64,000 bases of DNA from JALUZX01 sp964561605. GTDB lineage: Bacteria; Planctomycetota; UBA1135; JALUZX01. Shown piece after piece: positions 24,612 through 33,590 of the stretch. Position numbers and translations under genes: made by a program. The stretch covers positions 1 through 64,000 of the forward strand of contig CAZLQD010000040.1 of the NCBI GenBank assembly GCA_964561605.1. Reading direction: 5' to 3'. Under the pieces are notes generated by a model. The model did not search any database and had not been told where the DNA came from. It worked only from the letters and a program-made list of their open reading frames with translations. Positions within the stretch are counted from its first letter, which is position 1; each line of letters begins with the position of its first letter.

Positions 24612-26129
24612 ATGGAACCGTTGAAGTTCACGTTCACCGCAGGCGACGCCTGGCTGGGCATGCCCCTCATCCTTCTCGCCCTGGGGGCCGTCCTGGTCCT
24701 CTTCTTCCAGGTCCTTCCCATGGAGGAAGGGCGGAGGAAGTCCCTCTCGGGATGGCTCGCCCTTGCCCTCCTCCTGGCGGCCTTCCTCCTTACGGCGATC
24801 CGCACGGGAGCCCTCTACGGCCTGAATACGATCTACCCCGAGAGGAAGGGCTTCACCGTCTCCCTCTTCAACGAGGCCTACTCCCTGGACACGGCCCAGT
24901 TGCTGGGCCACCTGGTGGTCCTCGGTGCGGCCCTCTTCACGGCCTTCCTCTCCCTTCCTTTCCTGAAGAAGGACGAGGACGGCGGGAGGGAAGGTGAATA
25001 CTACGCCCTCCTCCTTCTCATGCCCCTGGGCGGAATGCTCATGATCTCCGGGGCCGACCTGATGGTCTGCTTCCTCGGCCTGGAGATCCTCTCCCTTTCC
25101 CTCTACGTGCTCACGGCCTTCCGGTCCCGGCGCCCCCGGGGCGTGGAGGCGGGTCTCAAGTACTTCCTCCTGGGCGCCTTCGCCGCGGCCTTCTTCATCT
25201 TCGGAACGGCCCTGCTCTATGCAGGGAAAGGCTCGATCCAGCTCCCGCCCTTCCGCATCCAGTGGGACGTGCCTCCCGAAGTCACGGGAATCGCCGGCCT
25301 GGGCGCCGCAATGATCTTCGCCGCCCTCCTGTTCAAGGCATCGCTCTTCCCCTTCCAGATGTGGACCCCCGACGTCTACCAGGGAGCCCCCACGCCGATC
25401 ACGGCTCTCATGTCCACGGGCACGAAGGCCGCCGCCTTCGTTCTCATGGTTTCCGTCGCCGGCCTGGTTCCCCGGGAGGTCCGCTACGCCGTGCCCGCCC
25501 TGGCGATCCTCACCATGGCGGCGGGGAACTTCGGGGCCATCAGGCAGACCGACATCAAGAGGATGCTCGCCTACTCGGGGATCGCCCACGCGGGCTACAT
25601 CCTGGTGGGCGTCAACTCCATCATGGCCGGCACGAGCTGGCCCGACTCCCAGCTCGGAATCAGGGCGGTCTACATCTACCTCATCGTCTACGCCCTCTCC
25701 AACCTGGGGGCCCTGGGCGTCGTGGCCTGGCTGGAGCGGGGGGACGAGAGGGCCGTGACCCTGGAAGGCCTCCAGGGCCTGGCTTCCCGCCATCCCGGCG
25801 CCGCGGCCTTGCTGGCCCTCTTCCTCCTCTCCCTGGGCGGGATCCCCCCCACGGCGGGCTTCCTCGGAAAGCTCCTCGTCTTCAGCGAGGCCTTCCGCCA
25901 GCACTTCTACGTCCTGGCCGGCCTGGGTCTTCTGCTCTCGGCGGTGAGCCTCTACTACTACCTGAAGGTCGTGGTCTACATGTACATGCGCCCCGCCGGG
26001 GAAGAAGACGCCTTCGCCCCGCGGCCGGGCCTCATGGCCTTCCCGATCGGCCTCTCCGCCGCCGGGGTCCTGCTCTTCGGCTGCGTCCCCTCGATCCTCC
26101 TCGATTTCCTCCTCTACGTAAACTTGTGA
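24612..26129 (+). CDS. nuoN: NADH-quinone oxidoreductase subunit N
   Basis: A 505-residue antiporter-like subunit, last of the operon. Family motifs are DLMVCFLGLEILSLSLYVL near residue 150, FKASLFPFQMWTPDVYQGAPTPITALMSTGTKAA near 245, and QTDIKRMLAYSGIAHAGYILVG near 320. The next gene, a glycosyltransferase, starts 28 bases later and may be co-transcribed. No terminator is visible after it. Confidence 0.95.
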   Translation: MEPLKFTFTAGDAWLGMPLILLALGAVLVLFFQVLPMEEGRRKSLSGWLALALLLAAFLLTAIRTGALYGLNTIYPERKGFTVSLFNEAYSLDTAQLLGHLVVLGAALFTAFLSLPFLKKDEDGGREGEYYALLLLMPLGGMLMISGADLMVCFLGLEILSLSLYVLTAFRSRRPRGVEAGLKYFLLGAFAAAFFIFGTALLYAGKGSIQLPPFRIQWDVPPEVTGIAGLGAAMIFAALLFKASLFPFQMWTPDVYQGAPTPITALMSTGTKAAAFVLMVSVAGLVPREVRYAVPALAILTMAAGNFGAIRQTDIKRMLAYSGIAHAGYILVGVNSIMAGTSWPDSQLGIRAVYIYLIVYALSNLGALGVVAWLERGDERAVTLEGLQGLASRHPGAAALLALFLLSLGGIPPTAGFLGKLLVFSEAFRQHFYVLAGLGLLLSAVSLYYYLKVVVYMYMRPAGEEDAFAPRPGLMAFPIGLSAAGVLLFGCVPSILLDFLLYVNL

Positions 26130-26157
26130 ACGCGCCGCACCCGCGGCGGAGTCCTCC

Positions 26158-27294
26158 ATGACCGACCGTCTTCGAAAGAACCTGGAGTGGGCCGCCGGCA
26201 GGTCCGGCGCGCTTCCCACCTTCACCGTGATCATCGCCGCCCCCCCGTGGAAGAAGGGGCTCCGGGCCCTGGACCCCCTGGGAAAAGTCCTCTATCCCCT
26301 TGAGAAGATCCAGGTCCTGCAGGCCAAGGGAACCCTCCCTTCCCGCCAGAGGAACCGGGCCGCCGGCGAGGCCGGGGGAGAGATCCTCTTCTTCCTGGAC
26401 GACGACTCCGAGCCGGCGCCGGACCTCTTCCTCCAGGCGGCCCGGCGCTTCCAGGATCCCGGCCTGGACGCCCTGGGCGGCCCCTCCCTCTCCCATCCGG
26501 ACCAGTCCTTCTGGCAGGCCTGCTTCACCCGGGCCCTGACATCCCCTTTCGGAGGATTCGGAATCGGCGCCCGCTACGAGGCCAAGGGGAGTTTCCGGCC
26601 CGCCACGGAGAAGGAGCTCATCCTCTGCAACTTCGCCATCCGCAGGCAGGTCTACCTGGATTCGGGCGGCCTGGACGAGAGGCTCTATCCCAACGAAGAG
26701 AACGAGTTCTGCAACCGCCTGCGCGAGCAGGGGAAGACCCTCTACTACGACCCGGAACTGGTGGTCTACCGTTTCCAGAGGAAGAACCTGGCCGCCTTCG
26801 CCCGCCAGATCTTCCGTTACGGCCGTGGAAGGATGGAGCACTTCGTCCTGAAACCCTCCTTCTTCTCCCCGGCCTACCTGGCCCCCATGGGCTTCCTCCT
26901 CTACCTGGTCTTCCTGGCCGCCTGGACCCTCCAGGGGGTCCTCTCGGGAAGGGGTTTGCCCCAGGGAGCGGCCGGCTGGATCCCTTTCCTCCCCCTCTTT
27001 CTCTATCTCCTCCTGGATCTGGCCGTGTCCCTTCCCTTCGCCCTGGGAAGGGGGCCCCTCCGCTTCCTCCCCTCCCTGTTCTCCATGGCCCTGACCTTCC
27101 TTGTGCTCCACCTCTCCTACGGCGCCGGAAGCATCTACGGCCTCTTCCGGGGCCTGGCCCTGAGGCTCGGAGGGAGCCGGGAAAAGGAGGCGGGCCGCTC
27201 CCCCGTGGAAGTGGTCCCCTTCCACCTTCCCGCCCGCTCCGGCTCCTGGGAATCGGTCCTGCCCCGGAAACCCAGGAAGAGGGAAGAGGCCTGA
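26158..27294 (+). CDS. Membrane-anchored GT2 glycosyltransferase
   Basis: A 378-residue inverting GT-A enzyme. The nucleotide-sugar motif FFLDDDSEPAPD lies near residue 79, and the base or acceptor region ERLYPNEENEFCNRLREQG near residue 180. Several transmembrane helices follow (about 240-345), then a Lys- and Arg-rich cytoplasmic tail. The N-terminal 20 residues are short and precede the usual FTVIIA strand. It starts 28 bases after nuoN. Neighbours make a surface-glycan role likely; sugar and acceptor are unknown. The remainder of the gap to the next gene (27295-27432) shows a TTGACA at 27329-27334 without a clear minus-10. Confidence 0.85.
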   Translation: MTDRLRKNLEWAAGRSGALPTFTVIIAAPPWKKGLRALDPLGKVLYPLEKIQVLQAKGTLPSRQRNRAAGEAGGEILFFLDDDSEPAPDLFLQAARRFQDPGLDALGGPSLSHPDQSFWQACFTRALTSPFGGFGIGARYEAKGSFRPATEKELILCNFAIRRQVYLDSGGLDERLYPNEENEFCNRLREQGKTLYYDPELVVYRFQRKNLAAFARQIFRYGRGRMEHFVLKPSFFSPAYLAPMGFLLYLVFLAAWTLQGVLSGRGLPQGAAGWIPFLPLFLYLLLDLAVSLPFALGRGPLRFLPSLFSMALTFLVLHLSYGAGSIYGLFRGLALRLGGSREKEAGRSPVEVVPFHLPARSGSWESVLPRKPRKREEA

Positions 27295-27432
27295 AAGAGA
27301 GGGGAAGCCCAAAAAAACCCTCCCGGCCTTGACAGGGCTCCTCCCCCCGGTTTCTTTTTTCCTCTCCAACCGTCACGAGAGCGTGAAATCTGGACTTTTT
27401 CGAGCGATCCGCCCAACGCCGGGACCCCGTTC

Positions 27433-28935
27433 ATGATGAAAATCGCCGTCGCTTATCCCCCCTTCTCCGAGCAGGGCAAGAGGCCCCTGCTGGGGCAGAA
27501 CCGCCAGTTCCGGTACTCCAGTTCCAGCGAGGTCCGGATCTACCCCATGCTCCCCGCCCTGGCCGCCACGTGGGCCGCGAAGAACGGTCACGACGTCCTC
27601 TGGCTGGACGCCCAGAACGACCCGGAACTCACGGACGGGGAGTACGAGAAGAGACTCGACGATTTCCGGCCCGACCTGCTCCTCATGGAGATCAAGGCCC
27701 CCATTGCGAACCGGTATTTCCGCTACGTCCAGGAACTCAAGGAGAAACGGCCGGAAACGAAGGTCGCCCTCTGCGGTGACCATGCGAGCTTCTTTCCCCG
27801 GGAGGTAATGGAGAAGAGCGGCGCCGACTTCGTCCTCGTAGGAGGCGACTACGACTTCCTCTTCTCCCGCCTGGCCGATTCCCTGGCGGGCCGCAACGGC
27901 GACCTGCCCGGCGGGATCTGGTACAGGAAGGACGACGGGGAGATCCATTCCACGGGCGAGCCGGCCCTCCTGGAGGACCTGGACCAGGTCCCCTTCATCG
28001 ACAGGGATCTGACCCGCTGGGAGATCTACGGCGAGGCCTACCTCCGCAAACCCGCCACCTACCTCCTCTCCGGGAGGGGTTGCAAGGGAACCCGGGGGAT
28101 CAGCGTCTGCACCTTCTGCATCTGGCAGCACGCCCTCTGGAGGAGGACGGCCCGTTTGCGGTCACCTGCAAACGTCGTGGCCGAGATCAAGGCCCTCGTC
28201 GAAGAGAGGGGGGTGCGGGAGGTCTTCGACGACAACGAGAGCGGTCCCGTCTGGGACCAGGATTGGCTCCGGGAGTTCCACCGCCTCATGAAGAAGGAGG
28301 GCCTGGTGGGCAAGGTCTCCATCTCGGCCAACGCCCGCTCCGACCTCCTCACGAAGGAGACCTGCAAGCTCCTCAAGGAGACGGGCTTCCGGCTCCTCAA
28401 GGTGGGCATCGAAAGCGGCTCCCCCAGGATCCTGAAGGAGGTCATCCGCAAGAAGGAGACCGTCGAGGAGATCAAGCAGGGGATCAAGAACGCCAAGGAC
28501 CAGGGCCTGGTTGTCCTCATGACCAACATGGTGGGCTACCCCGAGGAGACCATGGAGGAGGCCGAGGCCACCTACCGGATGGCCAAGGAGCTCATGCTCT
28601 ACAAGACCCACGCCGGCGATTCCCTCCAGGCCAGCGTCCTCGTGGCCTACCCGGGCACGCCCCTGTGGTGGGAGGCCAAGAAGAAGGGCTGGTTCATCGT
28701 GGATCCCGACGACTACGAGAGCTACCGCATGGACCGGGTGATGATGAAGACCGACATCCCCGCCCTGGATCTTTGCAACCGGCTCTGGCGGATCCACCTC
28801 CACCCCAAGTTCATCCTTCGCTCCCTCGTGACCGCCCGGAGCCTGGCCGACCTGAACGTCCTCTGGACGGGATTCAAGTCCCTCATCGGCCACCTCAAGG
28901 ACTTCCGGGGGAGGAGAAACGGTAAGTGTGATTGA
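27433..28935 (+). CDS. B12-binding-type radical SAM protein with unusual cysteine spacing
   Basis: A 500-residue protein with an N-terminal cobalamin-binding-like Rossmann domain (about 1-150; MKIAVAYPPFSE, then LCGDHASFFP and FVLVGGGDYDF-type strands) and a central radical SAM barrel. The cluster cysteines are C217, C226 and C229 (in GCKGTRGISVCTFC), a C-x8-C-x2-C pattern rather than the usual C-x3-C-x2-C. Other SAM-binding parts look normal: DDNESGPV, KVGIESGSPRILK and NMVGYPEETMEEAE. This pattern of domains is common in methylases, carbon-carbon and ring-forming enzymes of lipid or sugar modification. It lies in a glycan locus, so a sugar or lipid substrate is possible. A good ribosome-binding site is not obvious for the start at 27433. 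Confidence 0.85.
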   Translation: MMKIAVAYPPFSEQGKRPLLGQNRQFRYSSSSEVRIYPMLPALAATWAAKNGHDVLWLDAQNDPELTDGEYEKRLDDFRPDLLLMEIKAPIANRYFRYVQELKEKRPETKVALCGDHASFFPREVMEKSGADFVLVGGDYDFLFSRLADSLAGRNGDLPGGIWYRKDDGEIHSTGEPALLEDLDQVPFIDRDLTRWEIYGEAYLRKPATYLLSGRGCKGTRGISVCTFCIWQHALWRRTARLRSPANVVAEIKALVEERGVREVFDDNESGPVWDQDWLREFHRLMKKEGLVGKVSISANARSDLLTKETCKLLKETGFRLLKVGIESGSPRILKEVIRKKETVEEIKQGIKNAKDQGLVVLMTNMVGYPEETMEEAEATYRMAKELMLYKTHAGDSLQASVLVAYPGTPLWWEAKKKGWFIVDPDDYESYRMDRVMMKTDIPALDLCNRLWRIHLHPKFILRSLVTARSLADLNVLWTGFKSLIGHLKDFRGRRNGKCD

Positions 28936-28966
28936 GCCTGTCGCCGGGGTTTCCCGGCCGCAGGAA

Positions 28967-30232
28967 TCATTCTCCGCCCCCCCTTGCGACCCCCCGGCGG
29001 AGCCGGGGGACGAGAAAGAAGAGCAGGGCCGCCCCGAGCATCCCCTCCGAGGCGAAGGTGGCCCAGGCCGCCCCCTCCGCGCCCAGCCTGGGAATGAGTA
29101 AGAAGTTCAACGCCACGTTGACCCCGGCCGTGCCCGCCGCGGAGAAGGCGTAGGGCCATTCCAGGTCGAAGGCCAGGGCTCCCTGGGTGAGGAAGAAGTT
29201 GGGAAGGATGAAGAGGAGGGAGAGGGAGAGGGTCTGCAGGACCGGACCGGCCCTGGAGAAGTCGGAGCCGAAGAGAAGGGAGAGGACGGGAGGCCCTAGC
29301 AGGAACCCGGCCGCCCCGGAGAGGGCCCCCGCCAGGGCCATGGCGCCCACCCCCCTGAAGAAGTAGGAGGCCACCCTCTCCCCCCCCGTCCACCTCCTCC
29401 GGACGATCCGGAAGAACATGTGGGCCGCCGGTGTCGCCGCCAGGATGGCGCCCTCCAGGATTCGATACGCTGAGGCATATATTCCGGTCTCCGCCCTGTC
29501 CGCCGCCAGGTAGGGAAGGAGGACCATGTCACACCGGAAATAGACCAGCGTGGCGGCGTCGATGGCCAGGAAGGCCAGGAGTGTCCTCCTTCCAGGAGCG
29601 GGGCCTTTCACGGAGGGGCGCCGGATCTCCCCGGCCAGGGTCCCCATCCCCGGAGGGGTGAGAAATGCCAGGGCCAGGCCGAGGGACCAGGCCGAGAGGA
29701 TCCACTCCACCCTCCTGGTCACGGCCAGGGCGGCGAGGACGGCCCCGGCCGTGAAGACCCGGGTCAGGACCTGCCAGAGGGCCTCCCTGGAAAAGAGGCC
29801 TCTTCCCTTCAGGAGGGAGGAGACGTAGCCCGAGACCGCCCCCAGGCCCGTGAGGACCAGGGCGAGGCAAAGGGCGCCCCTGTCCTCGAGAGGGAGGAGG
29901 AGGGTGAACCCGGCCAGGACGAGGGTGACCCCGGCCGTATAACGAAGGGCCCGGCCCAGGAGAGGGCCCAGTCCCCCCTCTCCCCCTTCCCGCCGGCTCG
30001 CCTTCTCCCGGAAGAGAAGGGTCCGGAATCCTCCGTCCTGGAGGACCGCCAGGATCGCGGCGAAGCTCAGGGCGTAGGAGAGGATCCCGAAATCCTTCGG
30101 CCCCAGGGTCCGCCCCAGGACCGAGGAGAGGGCCAGGGAGAGGAGGCCCGTGAAAGCGACGGCCCCCCACTGGGGAAGGAGCCCGCCCCAGTCCGACCGG
30201 CCGGTTCCCGGTCCTTCAACCCCGGCCGCCAA
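28967..30232 (-). CDS. Wzx-type polysaccharide flippase
   Basis: A 421-residue polytopic membrane protein with 12 or more helices. The N-terminal pattern (LSLALSSVLGRTLGPKDFGILSYALSFAAILAVLQDGGFRTLLFRE) is typical of the MVF superfamily of polysaccharide transporters, which flip lipid-linked oligosaccharides across the inner membrane. TTG 30232 has GGGGGAGG about eight bases upstream on its strand and begins just after the stop of the GT4 gene, so they form one transcription unit. No polymerase (Wzy) is recognised with certainty nearby. Confidence 0.85.
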   Translation of the reverse strand: MAAGVEGPGTGRSDWGGLLPQWGAVAFTGLLSLALSSVLGRTLGPKDFGILSYALSFAAILAVLQDGGFRTLLFREKASRREGGEGGLGPLLGRALRYTAGVTLVLAGFTLLLPLEDRGALCLALVLTGLGAVSGYVSSLLKGRGLFSREALWQVLTRVFTAGAVLAALAVTRRVEWILSAWSLGLALAFLTPPGMGTLAGEIRRPSVKGPAPGRRTLLAFLAIDAATLVYFRCDMVLLPYLAADRAETGIYASAYRILEGAILAATPAAHMFFRIVRRRWTGGERVASYFFRGVGAMALAGALSGAAGFLLGPPVLSLLFGSDFSRAGPVLQTLSLSLLFILPNFFLTQGALAFDLEWPYAFSAAGTAGVNVALNFLLIPRLGAEGAAWATFASEGMLGAALLFFLVPRLRRGVARGGGE

Positions 30233-30235
30233 GGA

Positions 30236-31294
30236 TCATCCTCCCCCCGGCGACGCCGACAGTTCCTCGTAGACCGAAATCACCTCTCCGACCACGTGGC
30301 TCCACCTGTGGTTCAGGGCCCACTCCACGTCCTCCCGCCTGGCCCGGGGGGGATTCTCCAGGACACGGGGGAGATCGCCCTCCCGTACAACCAGGGTGTG
30401 CTCCTTCACCTCTTCCGGTATGACGGCGTCTTCCATGGTGACCACCGGGATCCCGCAGGCCAGGGCCTCCACGATGGGAAGGCCGTAGCCCTCCACGGCG
30501 GAGGGGAAGACGAAGAGATCGATGGAGGAGAAGAAATCCTTCAATTCCCCGTCCGGGATGAAACCCAGGAAGCGGATCCTCGGATCGCCGCCGGCCCTCC
30601 TGAGGAGCCCCGCCTTGAAGTCCGGGTCCAGGGTGTCCCCCGCCACGAGGAGTTCGCCCCGGTGCCCCGAGGCCCTGTAGGCGTCGATCAGGATGTGTAT
30701 ACGCTTTCTTGCATCCAGGTAGGACAAGGTGCCGATCCTGGGGGTGGAATCCTTCTTCTCCACCGGGGCAAGGGAGTCCATCACCCCGTTGGGAACCACC
30801 CGGATCTTCTCCTCCGGGAACCCCGCCTTCTCCACGAGGTCCGCAGCCACCGCCCGGGAGATCGCCAGGATCCTGTCGGCCTTCCGGGCCCTCTTCACGG
30901 ACCAGGAGAACCACATCCGCGAAATCATCGCCTTGACGCGGTTGCTGGCGTAGTGGGTCTGCGTGTACTTCCAGGCGTAATAGAGGGGGATCAGGTCGTG
31001 GACCGTCACCACCGTGGGCCGCTTCCCGTAAGGGAGGTGAATGGCCTCCGTGACGGCCATGGCGTGGTACACGTCCATCCCGGGCGGGGTGAGAAAGCGG
31101 ATGACCAGCCCGGTGTAGAGCATGTAGGGCGGCAGGGTGAGGATCTTGCCTCCCCTGGTCCAGCGGGAGTCCTCCGAGCTCACCCGGCGGATCTCCAGCC
31201 CCCGGTCCTCCAGGCCGCGGGAAAGCTCCATGGAGTACCGGCCGATCCCCCCGTTCTTCAGGTTGAAGAACCTGCCGAGAAGACAAACCCTCAT
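30236..31294 (-). CDS. Glycosyltransferase family 4
   Basis: A 352-residue GT-B enzyme. The N-terminus (VCLLGRFFNLKNGGIGRYSMELSRGLEDRG) holds the loop that contacts the acceptor. The donor-site motif FVFPSAVEGYGLPIVEALACGIPVV near residue 275 includes the E-x7-E pattern of retaining GT4 enzymes. ATG 31294 follows GAGGTG; GTG 31300 is an alternative. It is divergent from the Gfo/Idh/MocA gene across a 225-base gap without a clear promoter. The enzyme likely adds a sugar to the same glycan as its neighbours; donor unknown. Confidence 0.88.
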   Translation of the reverse strand: MRVCLLGRFFNLKNGGIGRYSMELSRGLEDRGLEIRRVSSEDSRWTRGGKILTLPPYMLYTGLVIRFLTPPGMDVYHAMAVTEAIHLPYGKRPTVVTVHDLIPLYYAWKYTQTHYASNRVKAMISRMWFSWSVKRARKADRILAISRAVAADLVEKAGFPEEKIRVVPNGVMDSLAPVEKKDSTPRIGTLSYLDARKRIHILIDAYRASGHRGELLVAGDTLDPDFKAGLLRRAGGDPRIRFLGFIPDGELKDFFSSIDLFVFPSAVEGYGLPIVEALACGIPVVTMEDAVIPEEVKEHTLVVREGDLPRVLENPPRARREDVEWALNHRWSHVVGEVISVYEELSASPGGG

Positions 31295-31518
31295 GGACAC
31301 CTCGCCTGCTCCGCTCGAAGCCCCGCGCCCCCGGAAAGAGGGGGATCTTAGAGGAAGGAGAGGGCCATTCCAAGGCGGCGGGACCGGCCCACGGCCGCCA
31401 GGGGCGGAGATCCTGGACTTGCGCCGGGCACCTCTGGAATAATCCCCCCTTCGCCTGCGCCGGCCGGGGCCCGGCTCCGGGCCCGGAACCCTTCGAAAAC
31501 CCGAAGAGGACCTGATCC

Positions 31519-32544
31519 ATGACCACGAACGAAATCCCCGTCGGCGTTCTCGGCTGCGGAAAGATCGCCGAAGAGGTGCACATCCCCAACCTTTTCAACA
31601 TCGCCGAATTCAGGCTCCGCTCCCTGTGCGACGTCTCTTCCGGGAGGCTCGCCCTGGTGGGGGAGAAATTCGGCGTCCCTCCCGAGAGGAGGTTCACCTC
31701 CCAGGAAGACTTCTTCCGGTCCGGAATCGAGGGGGTCCTGGTGCTGAGTCCCACGGCCCACCACTTTCAGAACGCCAAGGCCGCCCTGGAGGCGGGCCTC
31801 CACGTCTTCGTGGAGAAACCCCTGTGCGAGAAGCTGGACGACGGGAAGGCCCTGGTGGAAGAGGCCTCCCGCAGGGGCCGTGTCCTCTCGGTGGGACACT
31901 TCTACGGCTTCTTCCCCCAGCACATCCTGGCCAAGAAGAAGATGGCCAAGCTGGGAAGGATCAAGTCCGCCCGCCTCGTGGGGGAGAGCCTGATCATCAA
32001 GGAGGAGGACGGGGCGCTCCTGGATTACGCCAGCCACTTCATCCACCTGCTCCTGTGGTATTTCGACTATCCCAGGGTGGAGTGGGTCTTCGCCGACATG
32101 GTTCCCGGCGGCAAGGAGGGCAAGGAGATGGACCTGACCATCCTGGCCGAGCTGGAAGGAGGCATCCGGGCCTCCATCACGATCTTCTGGGCGCCGGGCC
32201 TGAAGAACTGGGACGTCCTCCAGAGGCACGTGGAGATCCTGGGGGAGAAGGGCCGGGTCAAGGCCGCCTTCACCGCCCCGGAGGTGACGCTCTATCATGC
32301 GGGAAACCTGATTTCCCGGGCGAGGGGGCTCCACTCCATCACGCCCTCCTTCGCCATGCACCCCGCCGTTCCGGTGAGCCAGACCTCCTACCGGAAGGAG
32401 CTGGAGGACTTCCGCGACGCCATACGGGGCGGAGAGCCCGCCGTGGACGGGAGGAAGGCCCTGGAAGTGATGGTCTTCATGGAGGCGGCCCGCCTCTCCG
32501 GCAAGGAAGGCCGGAAGGTCCGCCCCGCGGAGGTGGCGGAATGA
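31519..32544 (+). CDS. Gfo/Idh/MocA-family oxidoreductase
   Basis: A 341-residue NAD(P)-dependent enzyme. The Rossmann motif VGVLGCGKIAEEVHIPN is at the N-terminus and the catalytic-site EKPLCEK near residue 110. Family members oxidise or reduce sugars, inositols and amino-sugar derivatives, and several make rare sugars for surface glycans. The ATG 31519 start is clear, and the DUF362 gene overlaps its stop (ATGA), so the two are coupled. The substrate is unknown. Confidence 0.88.
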   Translation: MTTNEIPVGVLGCGKIAEEVHIPNLFNIAEFRLRSLCDVSSGRLALVGEKFGVPPERRFTSQEDFFRSGIEGVLVLSPTAHHFQNAKAALEAGLHVFVEKPLCEKLDDGKALVEEASRRGRVLSVGHFYGFFPQHILAKKKMAKLGRIKSARLVGESLIIKEEDGALLDYASHFIHLLLWYFDYPRVEWVFADMVPGGKEGKEMDLTILAELEGGIRASITIFWAPGLKNWDVLQRHVEILGEKGRVKAAFTAPEVTLYHAGNLISRARGLHSITPSFAMHPAVPVSQTSYRKELEDFRDAIRGGEPAVDGRKALEVMVFMEAARLSGKEGRKVRPAEVAE

Positions 32545-33590
32545 AGGTCCTGGTCTCCCGGGTGGGCTTCGAGCCCGAAGGAATCGTGGCCGGGGTCAAG
32601 AAGACCCTGGACGAACTGGATCCCCTCCCCGACCTGGGAGAGGAGGAATTCGTCCTCTTCAAGCCCAACCTGACCTCCGACAAGCCCTCCATGTACAGCG
32701 GCATCGTCACCAACACCCACGTGGTGGAAGGCGCCGTCGCCTGGGTCCGGGAGAGGGCACCTTCGGCCCGGCTCGCCGTCGTCGACTCCGACAGCGACGG
32801 GTCGGCGGACAGGGCCTTCGAGCGGCTGGGTTACGGGAGGCTCAGGGACGAATACGGCCTGGAACTCCTGAGGCTCGACTCCATGCCCTTCTACAAGCTC
32901 CAGGTTCCCAAGGGGAGGATCCGGAGCATCTCCCTTCCCGAGGTCCTCTTCGAGGCCACCAGGCTGGTCAACATCGCAACCCTGAAGCGGCACGTCCACG
33001 AGAGGATCACCTGCTGCTGGAAGAACATGTGGGGCCTTCCCTCCTCCCTCAGGGAGAGGCTGGAGATGCACCCCTTCCTTCCCGAGGCCCTCCTGGCCCT
33101 GAACACCCACCTGGTGCCGGACTTCTGCATCGTCGACGCCGTCACGGCCTTGAGGGGGCCGGGCCCCCTGGAAGGAACCCCCGTGCCCATCGGGAAGATC
33201 CTGGCCTCGAAGGACATGCTCGCCGCCGATTGGGCCGCGGCGAAGATGATCGGCGACAAGGCCTCCAGGGTGCCCACCCTCCGCTACGCCATGAGGAAAC
33301 TGAAGTTCGATCCCAGGAAGGTGGAAATCAGGGGGGACGCATTCCAGGTTCATCCCCTGGAATGGATCCCGGGAAAGGCCTTCTTCTTCTACCGCCTCGG
33401 CCTCACCCTGAGAAGGCTCTCCCTCAGGCTGAACAACCTGGCCACCCTGGTCTGGCTCACGGGCTACGCCATGCGTCTCGGTTCCGTGGGCGAATACGCC
33501 GGGGGAGGCATCCAGACCCTACGGGGTTCCCTCTCCATGGCCAGGGACTTCGCCCTCCGGTTCGAGGTGGCCCGCAGGATCTACGGCTGA
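32541..33590 (+). CDS. DUF362 domain protein
   Basis: A 349-residue protein with the DUF362 pattern: FVLFKPNLTSDKPSMYSGIVTNTHVVEGAVAWVRE near residue 40, then VVDSDSDGSAD and LVNIATLKRHVHERITCCWKNMWGLPSS. Members often bear a C-terminal ferredoxin domain; this one does not, and instead has a hydrophobic, Arg-rich tail. The role of the family is unknown. It is coupled to the sugar oxidoreductase. Its last 72 bases overlap the convergent end of the next minus-strand gene. Confidence 0.82.
   Translation: MKVLVSRVGFEPEGIVAGVKKTLDELDPLPDLGEEEFVLFKPNLTSDKPSMYSGIVTNTHVVEGAVAWVRERAPSARLAVVDSDSDGSADRAFERLGYGRLRDEYGLELLRLDSMPFYKLQVPKGRIRSISLPEVLFEATRLVNIATLKRHVHERITCCWKNMWGLPSSLRERLEMHPFLPEALLALNTHLVPDFCIVDAVTALRGPGPLEGTPVPIGKILASKDMLAADWAAAKMIGDKASRVPTLRYAMRKLKFDPRKVEIRGDAFQVHPLEWIPGKAFFFYRLGLTLRRLSLRLNNLATLVWLTGYAMRLGSVGEYAGGGIQTLRGSLSMARDFALRFEVARRIYG

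Noticed and set aside
27295..27432. Promoter with TTGACA at 27329
   Set aside because: No acceptable minus-10 box lies at the right distance, so it is not listed as a promoter.
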